The position numbers and the translations under genes were made by a program. Shown piece after piece: positions 17,898-25,780 of a DNA stretch of 43,529 nt. Source of the DNA: Gemmatimonadota bacterium (GTDB lineage: Bacteria > Gemmatimonadota > Gemmatimonadetes > Palauibacterales > Palauibacteraceae); NCBI GenBank assembly GCA_023554245.1, contig JAMJQL010000057.1:1-43529 (forward strand). Reading direction: 5' to 3'. Positions within the stretch are counted from its first letter, which is position 1, and each line of letters starts with the position of its first letter. Under the pieces are notes generated by a model that did not search any database, was not told the origin of the DNA, and worked only from the letters and a program-made list of their open reading frames with translations.

Positions 17898-19019
17898 TCA
17901 CACCTCCCCCAGCCCGATTTCATCCTCGGAAGGCTGGCTCACCTTCTTGGCGGCGATGATACCGCCACCGATCGCTCCGCCGATGATCCCGCCGAGTGCC
18001 ATCGTGGCCCACGGGTTCGGCCCTTCTCGGCTCGAGAAGATCGGGGGATAGGTCGAGGGTGGTGTCGCGTCCGTGATCTCGACCGTCTCGAACTTCCCGA
18101 TCGTGAATCCGACACCCTCTTCCGTGCACCCGAAGCAGGGCGCTCCGATTCCGATCGGCCAGGCTCCGTTCATTTCCCCGAAGTGGAGGGTCGAGCAGTT
18201 GGCCCGGGTCACCGGTCCCTTGCAGCCCATCTGGTACAGGCACCAGCCCTCGCGGTGACCTTCGTCTCCGAACTGCTTCACGAAGCGGCCCGCATCGAAG
18301 TGCGCGCGCCGGGGGCAGTGCTCGTGGATGTATCGCCCATACGCGAATTTCGGCCGACCCAGGGCATCCAGTTCGGGAAGTGTTCCGAAGGTGGCGTACT
18401 GGAGCGCCACGCCGAGGAAGTTGTACGGATTGGAGGGGCAGCCGGGAATCGTCACGACGGTCTTGCCTTCGAGCAGCGTGGGGGCTCCAACCGCACCCGT
18501 GGGATTGGGCGCTGCCGACGGAATTCCACCCCAGGAGGCGCAAGAGCCGATCGCGATGATCGCACCCGCGCGCTCGGCCACCTCGCTCACCAGGTCGATC
18601 GAGGTGCGGCCGCCGATCTTGCAGTAGACCCCGTCATCCTTCATCGGGATCGCCCCTTCGATCACCAGAATGTAGGCACCTGCGTTCTCTTCCATCGCGG
18701 CCTGGAGAACCTCTTCGGCCTGATGCCCCGCTGCCACCATCAGCGTCTCGTGGTAATCGAGGCTGATCAGGTCGATGATCAGTTCGTCGAGCGTCGGATG
18801 ATTCGTGCGGAGGAGAGACTCCGTGCACCCGGTACATTCCTGGTTGTGAAGCCAGATCACCGAAGGCTTTCGACCCGCCTGGACGTTCTCGACGATCGCC
18901 GCGGCGGCCTCGGACGGCAGTCCTACGGCTGCCGCCGCCATGCTGCACACCTTGACGAAGTCCCGACGGTCCAGTCCCGTGGGATCGAGAGGCGTGGAGT
19001 CGAGGGTGGGAAGCACCAT
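17898..19019 (-). CDS. hybO: [NiFe] hydrogenase small subunit, Tat-exported
   Basis: Iron-sulfur subunit that carries electrons from the Ni-Fe site. At 373 residues it shows a Tat signal (RRDFVK at 18-23), proximal-cluster ligands in ECTGC (C62, C65), GSCASWGG and PGCPSNP, distal ligands in HEHCPRRAHF and CLYQMGC, and medial ligands in NCSTLHF and CFGC. Gly stands between the two first Cys and after WG, where O2-tolerant enzymes have extra Cys, so this is a standard O2-sensitive type. A Gly-rich membrane helix near the C-terminus anchors it. ATG 19019 has a perfect AGGAGG seven bases upstream; the longer reading lacks support. First gene of the operon. Confidence 0.95.
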   Translation of the reverse strand: MVLPTLDSTPLDPTGLDRRDFVKVCSMAAAAVGLPSEAAAAIVENVQAGRKPSVIWLHNQECTGCTESLLRTNHPTLDELIIDLISLDYHETLMVAAGHQAEEVLQAAMEENAGAYILVIEGAIPMKDDGVYCKIGGRTSIDLVSEVAERAGAIIAIGSCASWGGIPSAAPNPTGAVGAPTLLEGKTVVTIPGCPSNPYNFLGVALQYATFGTLPELDALGRPKFAYGRYIHEHCPRRAHFDAGRFVKQFGDEGHREGWCLYQMGCKGPVTRANCSTLHFGEMNGAWPIGIGAPCFGCTEEGVGFTIGKFETVEITDATPPSTYPPIFSSREGPNPWATMALGGIIGGAIGGGIIAAKKVSQPSEDEIGLGEV

Positions 19020-19624
19020 GTCTGTCCTCCTGGTGGTGGTGCGGTCGTTCCGCTTCGGCACGGCGAAGCCCCGGACGCATCCGGGCGTTACGCCCGCCGA
19101 CGGAACTCCGCCGGCCGCGGGAGTCGAGCTCCCGTACATGAGTCAGGATCTACCGCGAACAGTCGGGTGGGCCGCACCGTTCCGGCCCACTCGCGCGAAT
19201 TCTGAACGTCACCGATCTATCGGATCCGCCGGCCGCATCACCTGGAGCGACCCCGGTCCCAGACCCGACGGGCGGTGAGTCCGGGGCAGGAAGAAGCGCC
19301 GGGGCCGTCGCCGGAATCGTGATCTGCCGCTGGGATCGAGCAGTCGATTAGCCACTGGGCAACTGCTATGCCAGCCTACCCCACTCGGCATCCGTCGGGA
19401 TGAGCGAGGGACAGGTACGCGCTAAGTCACTGCAAATTATATATTTGTCGCTGAACATGCCGAAGCCGCAGGGCCTCGGGTTCGGGCTGAAGTCGAGCCG
19501 CAGGCGGGACAGGCCGTCGGATAGACCAGAATGAATTGGGACGGTTCGGCCCAATCCGGAGCCGGGCCCGGGCACGACCTTCCAGCGCGCCGGAACAACT
19601 GCGACCTGGCGCGCGGCCTGATGG
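19020..19624. other. Gene-free stretch upstream of the hydrogenase operon
   Basis: About 600 bases between the hydrogenase small-subunit start and the end of the nitroreductase gene. Open frames here are short, lack recognisable domains and read as shadows. It should hold the hydrogenase promoter on the minus strand. The only strong compositional signal is an AT-rich patch at 19432-19448; otherwise nothing is recognised. Confidence 0.6.
19432..19448 (-). promoter_or_regulatory. AT-rich partial palindrome with a TATAAT on the minus strand
   Basis: The stretch CAAATTATATATTTG has 5-base arms CAAAT/ATTTG around TATAT, in otherwise GC-rich DNA. On the minus strand it holds an exact TATAAT (19441 down to 19436), about 415 bases upstream of hybO and pointing towards it. 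The hexamer 17 bases further upstream reads TTCGGC, a poor -35. It may be a promoter core or a regulator site; evidence is composition only. Confidence 0.35.
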
Positions 19625-20209
19625 CTACTCCGGGCGGCCGACGGGAACGAGATAGAGCGGCTCCTGATCCTCCGGCAAGGCCAGAGTCGAAGCGATCCGA
19701 TCGGGCTCGATCCAGGCGATCGGAACCCCCGCGAGTCCGAGCGCCGTCGCCTGCAGCAGGAGATTCTGGGCCGCGTGACCGAGGTCCATGTGTACGTAGG
19801 GTTCCGAGCCGGGTCCGAGCTTCGCGGCCGCACGCGCGTAGACCGCGGTGAACACGAAGACTACCGGCGCGGAGGTGATCGAATCCTGGTCGTGCGAGTC
19901 CGCGCGCAGCGCCTCCCTCAGGTCCCCGGACGCTCGCGCCTCCAGCGCGTTCTCGGCTGGCAGGTAACGCCACAGCCCCTCCGCGGTCGCGACGTACAAT
20001 TCGAGAGGATACGACTCCATGGCGGACGGAGCGGCGCGCAGCCCGTGCTCCGGGTCGGTGATCCCCTGCGCGGCCCAGAGGAGCTGCGTGACCTCCTCCT
20101 CCGTCAGGGGCTCGGGCAGAAAGGTGCGCCGGGTCCGGCGTGTCGCGATCGCGAATTCGAGGGATCGGTCACTTTCCAGGCGCGGTGCGGGCAATGAACG
20201 GTTCGTCAC
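19625..20209 (-). CDS. SagB-type nitroreductase-family flavoprotein
   Basis: A 194-residue FMN oxidoreductase of the SagB/nitroreductase fold. The start RRTRRTFLPEPLTEEEVTQLLWAAQGI (in part, residues 24-50), the RAAPSAMESYPLELYV segment, and HMDLGHAAQNLLLQATALGL near residues 140-160 are characteristic; the protein ends in a VPVGRP motif. The SagB subgroup includes peptide oxidases, but no azole-peptide cluster is near, so a stand-alone role is likely. The start is a GTG at 20209, with only a weak GGGATG upstream; longer readings are unsupported. It is divergent from the eleven-gene operon. Confidence 0.86.
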   Translation of the reverse strand: MTNRSLPAPRLESDRSLEFAIATRRTRRTFLPEPLTEEEVTQLLWAAQGITDPEHGLRAAPSAMESYPLELYVATAEGLWRYLPAENALEARASGDLREALRADSHDQDSITSAPVVFVFTAVYARAAAKLGPGSEPYVHMDLGHAAQNLLLQATALGLAGVPIAWIEPDRIASTLALPEDQEPLYLVPVGRPE

Positions 20210-20602
20210 GGAATCACATCCCGGTCCAGAGGTTCGAGGCCGGTGGTCGATACTTACGGCACCAGCATACAGCCTCCCGGGAGCTCCGGCACGGCCTCCG
20301 TGGCACGAGCTGAGTCGCTTTGTCTCCCTCGTGCCCGCAGGACCGACGCAGGGTCGCGGGCGGGTCGTACACCTCGGGTCCTGGCGACCCCCGCAGCCGG
20401 GCCAGGGATCCGCAATGAATGGCTCGAACAGGCCTGAAATCAGCCACGTCTGGACGACATCGGCGCAGAGCGATTCGCGGCGGCACACATGTCCTCCGCC
20501 ACCCACTTCACGGTACGCTTCCTGCACCTCGACAACGGCATCATTCCACGTCGTACATGTTCCGTGGCCGCATCCGCGGCGGCAGACCGGAGGCACCGTT
20601 TC
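20210..20602. promoter_or_regulatory. Divergent intergenic region with 8-bp inverted repeat, upstream of the eleven-gene operon
   Basis: This 393-base region separates the nitroreductase gene (-) from the operon (+) and should hold both promoters. GGCACGAG at 20302-20309 is perfectly inverted as CTCGTGCC at 20328-20335, with an 18-base spacer. A 10-base palindrome CTCCCGGGAG lies just before it. No convincing -35/-10 pair was found. An upstream in-frame extension of the HD gene from 20489 is not supported by a ribosome site. Confidence 0.4.
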
Positions 20603-21145
20603 ATGCGTGACGCAGTCGAGCGGCTCTGGCCGGAGCTCAGCTGGATCGAGGATCCCGAGCTCCGCGAGAGCGTGACCCGTACCTGGGTGCTGGCACTGGA
20701 GAGAAGCCCGCTCGCGCCCGAGGAGCTGGAGACGATTCCCTTCACCCTGAAGGTGCCCGATTGCCCGGCCACCTTCATGGAGCACAAGCGGTGCGTCGTT
20801 CACATCGCCCGCGATGGTGCTCGAGCCATGCAGGAGTTCCTGGGCGACTCCCTCGAGATCGACCTGGACACGGTGATCGCCGGCGCGATCCTGGCGGATG
20901 TCGGGAAGGTCCTCGAGTACGAGAGATCGGGAAACACGATCCGCCAGAGCGCGCGTGGGCTGGCACTCAGACACCCGTTTACGGGAGTCGCGGTGGCGCT
21001 CGAGTGCGGGGTACCCGACGCGGTCTGTCACATCATCGCGGCACACGCCGGTGAAGGTGACATGGTCCGGCGCAGCACGGAAGCGATCATCGTCCATCAC
21101 GCCGACTTCATGAGCTATCTACCCTTTCACAATCTGGGCGCCTGA
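20603..21145 (+). CDS. HD-domain-like protein with altered HD motif
   Basis: A 180-residue helical protein resembling HD-superfamily metal-dependent phosphohydrolases. The region HKRCVVHIARDGARAM, then AGAILADVGKVLEYE, then HPFTGVA and IIAAHAGEGD, follows the order of HD domains, but the defining His-Asp pair (usually LHDIGK) reads Ala-Asp. Other His and Asp residues remain, so metal binding might be altered or lost. ATG 20603 is chosen for GGAGG nine bases upstream. It is the first gene of the long operon, 25 bases before the MmgE/PrpD gene. Role unknown: nucleotide signalling, a phosphatase, or a non-catalytic subunit are all possible. Confidence 0.75.
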   Translation: MRDAVERLWPELSWIEDPELRESVTRTWVLALERSPLAPEELETIPFTLKVPDCPATFMEHKRCVVHIARDGARAMQEFLGDSLEIDLDTVIAGAILADVGKVLEYERSGNTIRQSARGLALRHPFTGVAVALECGVPDAVCHIIAAHAGEGDMVRRSTEAIIVHHADFMSYLPFHNLGA

Positions 21146-21170
21146 CCCGGATCGGCGGAGGAACGCGAAC

Positions 21171-22571
21171 ATGGCTGGCACCGCTACCGATTCATCGACC
21201 GGAACGATCACGGCGGAGATGGCCCGATGGGCCGCCGGACTCAAGTACGAGGACATCCCGGAGAGTGCCGTGAGGGAAGCCCGCCGCTTCCTGCTGGATT
21301 CACTTGGATGCGCTCTGGGCGGCTACGCCCAGGAGGACGTCGAAATCGCCCTCGAGGTCCTGGACGAGATCGGCGGCGAGGGCCCCGGAACGGTCATCGG
21401 GTCCGGCGCCAAGATGGACGTCGTCTCGGCTGCGCTGGCGAACGCGCTGATGGTCCGGGTGATGGACTACAACGACATCTACTGGCAGCAGGATCCCTCC
21501 CATCCGTCTGACATCATCCCCGCTGCCATGGCGTGCGCGGAGCGGACCGGAAAGGGAGGTCGGGAGTTGATCGTCGGGATCATCCTCGGACACGAGTTCG
21601 AGATGCGCCTGTGTGAAGCCGCGATCCCCGGAATCCGGGAACGGGGCTGGCATCACGCGACCCTTACCGCCTTCGTTTCCCCGATCGTCGCGAGCCGGCT
21701 GCTCGATCTGCCGTGGGAGCAGATTCAGCACGCCGTAGGGATCTCGGCCTCCCGACACGCCACGCTCGGTGCGGTCACGGCGGGGAAGCTGACGATGATG
21801 AAGAACACGGTGGACCCGATGGCGACCCAGTCGGGGGTGCTCGCCGCCCTGCTCGCCGAGAAGGGCTACACGGGCCCCGAGCACGTCATCGAGGGGAAGG
21901 AAGGGATCGTTCACTGTCTCGGACCGGAGTGGGACCTGGACGTGTTGACGGATGGCCTCGGCGAGTCCTGGCGGATCGAGCGGTGCGGCATGAAGGCGTT
22001 TCCCACCGAGGCGTTGACGCATACTCCGATCTCGGCCGTCCTGGACTTGATTCTCGGAAACGACCTTTCGGCGGATGAGGTCGCGAAGGTGCGTATCCGG
22101 TCCACCGCCCGATCGGCTGACATCCTCGCCGACCCGTCCAAGTACGATCCACGTTCGAAGGAAACGGCGGATCACAGCCTGCCCTACGTGATCGCCGCGG
22201 CCATCGCCGATCGACAGGTCACACCCCTGCAGTTTACGCAGGCGAAGATCATGGACCCGAAGATCCGGGCGCAGCTGCAGAAGGTGGAGGTGATCGCGGA
22301 TCCGGAAATCGAGAAGGTGTTTCCGGCCCTGCAGCGAGCGGACGTCGAGGTCGATACGACCGACGGTCGGACCTTTTCCACCCGGTTGGATTTTCCGAAG
22401 GGAGACCCGCGCAACCCGCTCAGCGACTCGGAGATCGAGGCGAAGTTCGACGCCCTGGCCGCGCCCGTGATGAGTAGTTCCGCCGCCGCGCGCCTGAAGG
22501 ACGCGGTATGGAATCTCGAAACGCTCGACTCGGTGACGGAACTGATGGAACTCGCGCAGTCCGACCGTTGA
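21171..22571 (+). CDS. MmgE/PrpD family dehydratase or decarboxylase
   Basis: A 466-residue member of the family that holds 2-methylcitrate dehydratase (PrpD) and cis-aconitate decarboxylase. Conserved positions are present: MDYNDIYW with HPSD (residues 99-115), RGWHHATLTAF near 160, the Lys-rich KLTMMKNTVDPMATQSG loop, and KAFPTEALTHTP near 280. It needs no iron-sulfur cluster. Next to an aconitase-like gene it most simply dehydrates a citrate-type acid to its cis-aconitate analogue; decarboxylation to an itaconate-type acid is the alternative. Ribosome site GGCGGAGGA lies before ATG. Second gene of the operon. Confidence 0.88.
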   Translation: MAGTATDSSTGTITAEMARWAAGLKYEDIPESAVREARRFLLDSLGCALGGYAQEDVEIALEVLDEIGGEGPGTVIGSGAKMDVVSAALANALMVRVMDYNDIYWQQDPSHPSDIIPAAMACAERTGKGGRELIVGIILGHEFEMRLCEAAIPGIRERGWHHATLTAFVSPIVASRLLDLPWEQIQHAVGISASRHATLGAVTAGKLTMMKNTVDPMATQSGVLAALLAEKGYTGPEHVIEGKEGIVHCLGPEWDLDVLTDGLGESWRIERCGMKAFPTEALTHTPISAVLDLILGNDLSADEVAKVRIRSTARSADILADPSKYDPRSKETADHSLPYVIAAAIADRQVTPLQFTQAKIMDPKIRAQLQKVEVIADPEIEKVFPALQRADVEVDTTDGRTFSTRLDFPKGDPRNPLSDSEIEAKFDALAAPVMSSSAAARLKDAVWNLETLDSVTELMELAQSDR

Positions 22572-22572
22572 G

Positions 22573-22600
22573 GGAGGCGGGGCGAGCCTCCAGGCCCGCC
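22573..22600 (+). promoter_or_regulatory. Two mutually exclusive GC hairpins in the prpD-like/aconitase-like gap
   Basis: GGAGGC (22573-22578) pairs with GCCTCC (22586-22591); alternatively GGCGGG (22576-22581) pairs with CCCGCC (22595-22600). Both are perfect 6-bp stems and share bases, so only one forms at a time. This 40-base gap is the longest inside the operon. There is no T-tract, so an mRNA-stability or translation element is more likely than a terminator. Confidence 0.3.
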
Positions 22601-22611
22601 CCGTACGAGGA

Positions 22612-24570
22612 ATGGGACAGACAATCGTCGAGAAGATCGCGAAGAGCCACCTGATGGAGGGCCCGGCCCGGCGGCTCAGGGCCGGTGATGTCGTGTCGCT
22701 GCGGCCGAGACACGTACTGACGCACGACAACACGGCGGCGGTGATGACGAAGTTCGCGGCGATCGGAGCCCGCGGGGTCGCCGACCAGAGTCAACCGGTG
22801 TTCGTGCTCGATCACGACATCCAGAACGAGTCGGAGGAGAACCTCGCCAAGTACGACGCGATCGCAGCGTTCGCGCTCGAACAGGGGATTCACTTCTATC
22901 CGGCCGGGACCGGTATCGGCCACCAGATCATGATGTCTCACGGCTACGTGACTCCGGGCGCCCTCGCCGTGGCCTCCGACTCTCATGCCAACATGTACGG
23001 AGCCCTTGGCGCTCTCGGCACTCCGGTGGTTCGAACGGACGCAGCTGCGATCTGGGCCACGGGGGAGTTCTGGTGGCAGATCCCGCGTACCGTGCAGGTG
23101 GTGCTGCGCGGCCGGCTGAGGCCGGGTGTGACCGGGAAGGACCTGATCATCACGCTTTGCGGCCTGTACAACCGGGGCGAGGTCCTGAATGCCGCGCTCG
23201 AGTTCTCGGGAGACGGCGTCGCCTCGCTCGGAATGGCCGAGCGGATGACGATCGCGAACATGACCACGGAATGGGGCGCGCTCGTCGGCTGGTTCCCCGT
23301 GGACGCCGTCACGACCGGATACCTGCGAGAGCGTGCGGAGCTCCTCGGCGCCCGTGGCGGATTCGACCGATTCAGCGAGCAGGAAATGGCGGACTGGGAG
23401 TCGGATCCGCCTGCACCCGACCGGGATGCCGTCTACGCCGGTCGGATCGAGCTCGATCTGGAGAGCGTCGTACCCCACGTATCGGGGCCGGATACCGTTC
23501 AGGTGATGCACCCGGTCTCGGAACTCGAGCGCGAGGTAGTCCGGGTTCATAAAGCCTACATACTCTCCTGCGTGAACAGCCGGCTGGAAGATCTCGATGC
23601 CGCGGCCGGAGTGCTGGAGGGTCGCGCGGTGGCCGAGGGGGTCGAACTCTACGTGGCAGCGGCGAGCGCCGAGATCCAGGCATCCGCGGAGGCATCCGGA
23701 ACCTGGGGCACCCTGCTCGCGGCCGGGGCGCGCCCGCTTCCTGCTGGCTGCGGTCCGTGCATTGGCCTGGGCACCGGGCTGCTCGAGTCGGGCGAAGTCG
23801 GGATCTCGGCTACCAACAGGAATTTCAAGGGCCGGATGGGCTCCCGTGATGCCAAGGCCTACCTGGCCAGCCCCGAGGTCGTCGCCGAATCGGCCGTCGC
23901 CGGCTACATCCGGGGGCCCGTCCGGCTCGACGGACGGGGCCCCGAGTACCGTTTCTCCCGTCTGGACGAAGCGCCCGACTCGGAGGAGACCGTCCAGATC
24001 CTGGACGGTTTCCCGGAACGGGTGCGCGGCCGCCTCGTCCTCGCCCCTCAGGACAACCTCAACACCGACGGCATCTACGGGAAGGACTGGACCTACCGCG
24101 AAGGCATGAGCCAGACCGAGATGGCGGAGGTCGTGATGCGTAACTACGACCCGGAATTCGCATCTCGCATCGAGGCCGGCGACATCCTGGTCGGGGGCTT
24201 CAACTTCGGTACCGGTTCCAGCCGGGAGCAGGCCGCGACGGCACTTCAGGCGGCCGGCATACCGCTCGTCATCGCGGGCAGCTTCTCGCAGACCTACCTC
24301 CGAAACGCTTTCAACAACGGCCTGCTCTGCATCGAGTGCCCGGCTCTCGTCGACCGGCTTCGGGAGGTGCACAGGTCAGAGATCGGCGCGGGGGCGAGGA
24401 CACTGATTCCGGGTTCGGAGATCCAGGTGGACTTCTCTCGCGGCCTGCTCGTCTGGAATGGAGAGAGCTTCCGCTTTCCGGCGCTCGGCTCGGTTCCCCA
24501 GGGACTGGTCGTGGCCGGTGGGATTGAACGACAGATCCGCTCGAGGCTCGGCCTGGGCGAAAGAAACTGA
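22612..24570 (+). CDS. Aconitase-superfamily hydro-lyase, single-chain, fungal Lys4 (homoaconitase)-like
   Basis: A 652-residue single-chain enzyme with the three-domain [4Fe-4S] part and the swivel domain fused, as in fungal homoaconitase Lys4 and unlike two-subunit LeuCD. Cluster ligands are C320 (SCVNSR), C380 and C383 (CGPC). ISATNRNFKGRMG follows, and the swivel has DNLNTDGIYGKDWTY and GFNFGTGSSREQAATAL, close to Lys4. It should hydrate a cis-aconitate-type acid to an isocitrate-type acid. The ATG is kept because GQTIVEKI is the usual family start, although the GAGG before it is only one base away. True substrate (citrate, homocitrate or another alkyl chain) is not shown by the sequence. 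Confidence 0.9.
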   Translation: MGQTIVEKIAKSHLMEGPARRLRAGDVVSLRPRHVLTHDNTAAVMTKFAAIGARGVADQSQPVFVLDHDIQNESEENLAKYDAIAAFALEQGIHFYPAGTGIGHQIMMSHGYVTPGALAVASDSHANMYGALGALGTPVVRTDAAAIWATGEFWWQIPRTVQVVLRGRLRPGVTGKDLIITLCGLYNRGEVLNAALEFSGDGVASLGMAERMTIANMTTEWGALVGWFPVDAVTTGYLRERAELLGARGGFDRFSEQEMADWESDPPAPDRDAVYAGRIELDLESVVPHVSGPDTVQVMHPVSELEREVVRVHKAYILSCVNSRLEDLDAAAGVLEGRAVAEGVELYVAAASAEIQASAEASGTWGTLLAAGARPLPAGCGPCIGLGTGLLESGEVGISATNRNFKGRMGSRDAKAYLASPEVVAESAVAGYIRGPVRLDGRGPEYRFSRLDEAPDSEETVQILDGFPERVRGRLVLAPQDNLNTDGIYGKDWTYREGMSQTEMAEVVMRNYDPEFASRIEAGDILVGGFNFGTGSSREQAATALQAAGIPLVIAGSFSQTYLRNAFNNGLLCIECPALVDRLREVHRSEIGAGARTLIPGSEIQVDFSRGLLVWNGESFRFPALGSVPQGLVVAGGIERQIRSRLGLGERN

Positions 24571-24582
24571 AAGGAATACACG

Positions 24583-25770
24583 ATGGCGCAGAGAACGGTC
24601 GTCTCGATGCCGGGCGATGGAATCGGCAAGGTGGTGCTGCCCGAGGCGGTCAGGGTGCTCGAAGCGGTAGGCTTCGAAGCCGATTACGTGCACGCCGACA
24701 TCGGGTGGGACTCATGGGTAAACGAGGGAAATCCCCTGCCCGAGCGAACGGTCGAGCTGCTTCGGGAGCACGGACTCGGCCTGTTCGGGGCGATCACTTC
24801 AAAGCCGAAGCACGAGGCCTCGGCCGAGCTCCGTCCCGAGCTTCAGGACAAGGGACTGGTCTACTACAGTCCGATCGTCAGCCTGCGGCAGACCTTCGAC
24901 CTGGATGTCTGCATCCGTCCATGCCGCTCGTTCCAGGGCAATCCGCTGAATTTCATCCGACGGACGGCTGATGGTGGGTTCGAGGAGCCGCCGGTGGATG
25001 CGGTGATCTTCCGTCAGAACACGGAGGGGCTCTACGGAGGCGTCGAGTGGACCGACCCGCCCGAACAGGTCAGGTCTGCGCTCGCCACCCACAAGAAATT
25101 CGGGATGTTCGCGGACACACCGGGTCCGGATCTCGCGATCTCGACTCGGATCTTCACACGTCATCGCTGTCACCGCATCGTAAGGGCCGCCTTCGAGTAC
25201 GCCGCGAAGCACGGATATCGCTCGGTTACGGTCTGCGAGAAACCGAACGTTCTCCGCGAGACCTCGGGAATGATGGAGGAGGAGGCACGGAAGATTCAGA
25301 AAGAGTTCCCCGGTGTCCAGCACTGGTCCACGAACATCGACGCCCAGATGATGTGGCTGACGAAGAACCCCGAGGACTACGGGGTGATCGTAGCGGGCAA
25401 CATGTTCGGCGACATCGTATCCGATGCGTTCGCCGGCCTGGTCGGCGGGCTCGGGTTCGCCTGCTCCGCCAACATCGGCGACCAGGTTGCGGTGTTCGAA
25501 CCCACCCACGGGTCGGCTCCGAAGTACGAGAAACTGGATCCCCCGATCGTGAATCCGATCGCGATGATCCTTACAGCGGCAATGATGCTGGACCATGTCG
25601 GCGAGACGGACCGGGCGACCCGGGTCCGAAATGCGGTCGGGGCGGTCGTGGCCGAAGGAAGGGTGCGCGCTTACGACATGATGAAGCTGCCGGGCGGACC
25701 CGACGTCATCGAGAAAGGCGCAGCGACCACTACCCAGCTGACCGACGCGATTCTCGAGCAGCTCGTCTGA
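24583..25770 (+). CDS. Isocitrate/homoisocitrate dehydrogenase-like enzyme, NADP-type
   Basis: A 395-residue beta-decarboxylating hydroxyacid dehydrogenase. Numbering against E. coli isocitrate dehydrogenase: Ser113 is S96, Arg119 is R102, Arg129 is R112, Arg153 is R144, Tyr160 is Y151, Lys230 is K220, and the metal Asp pair is D277/D281. Asn115, which contacts the substrate and nicotinamide, is replaced by I98. The cofactor loop reads HGSAPKY, with K314-Y315 matching the NADP-specifying Lys344-Tyr345. So catalysis is intact, NADP use is likely, and the substrate may differ from isocitrate. AAAGGA precedes the ATG. It lies 12 bases after the aconitase-like gene. Confidence 0.88.
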   Translation: MAQRTVVSMPGDGIGKVVLPEAVRVLEAVGFEADYVHADIGWDSWVNEGNPLPERTVELLREHGLGLFGAITSKPKHEASAELRPELQDKGLVYYSPIVSLRQTFDLDVCIRPCRSFQGNPLNFIRRTADGGFEEPPVDAVIFRQNTEGLYGGVEWTDPPEQVRSALATHKKFGMFADTPGPDLAISTRIFTRHRCHRIVRAAFEYAAKHGYRSVTVCEKPNVLRETSGMMEEEARKIQKEFPGVQHWSTNIDAQMMWLTKNPEDYGVIVAGNMFGDIVSDAFAGLVGGLGFACSANIGDQVAVFEPTHGSAPKYEKLDPPIVNPIAMILTAAMMLDHVGETDRATRVRNAVGAVVAEGRVRAYDMMKLPGGPDVIEKGAATTTQLTDAILEQLV

Positions 25771-25780
25771 GGAGGCCTTC

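Noticed and set aside
19531-19851. Possible small plus-strand gene near the nitroreductase end
   Set aside because: Arg/Pro-rich shadow frame without a ribosome site or domain.
21300-24372. Long antisense open frames opposite the PrpD-like and aconitase-like genes (477 and 650 codons)
   Set aside because: They lie opposite strongly supported enzymes, show no domain motifs and are Arg/Gly/His-rich as expected from GC-rich third positions.
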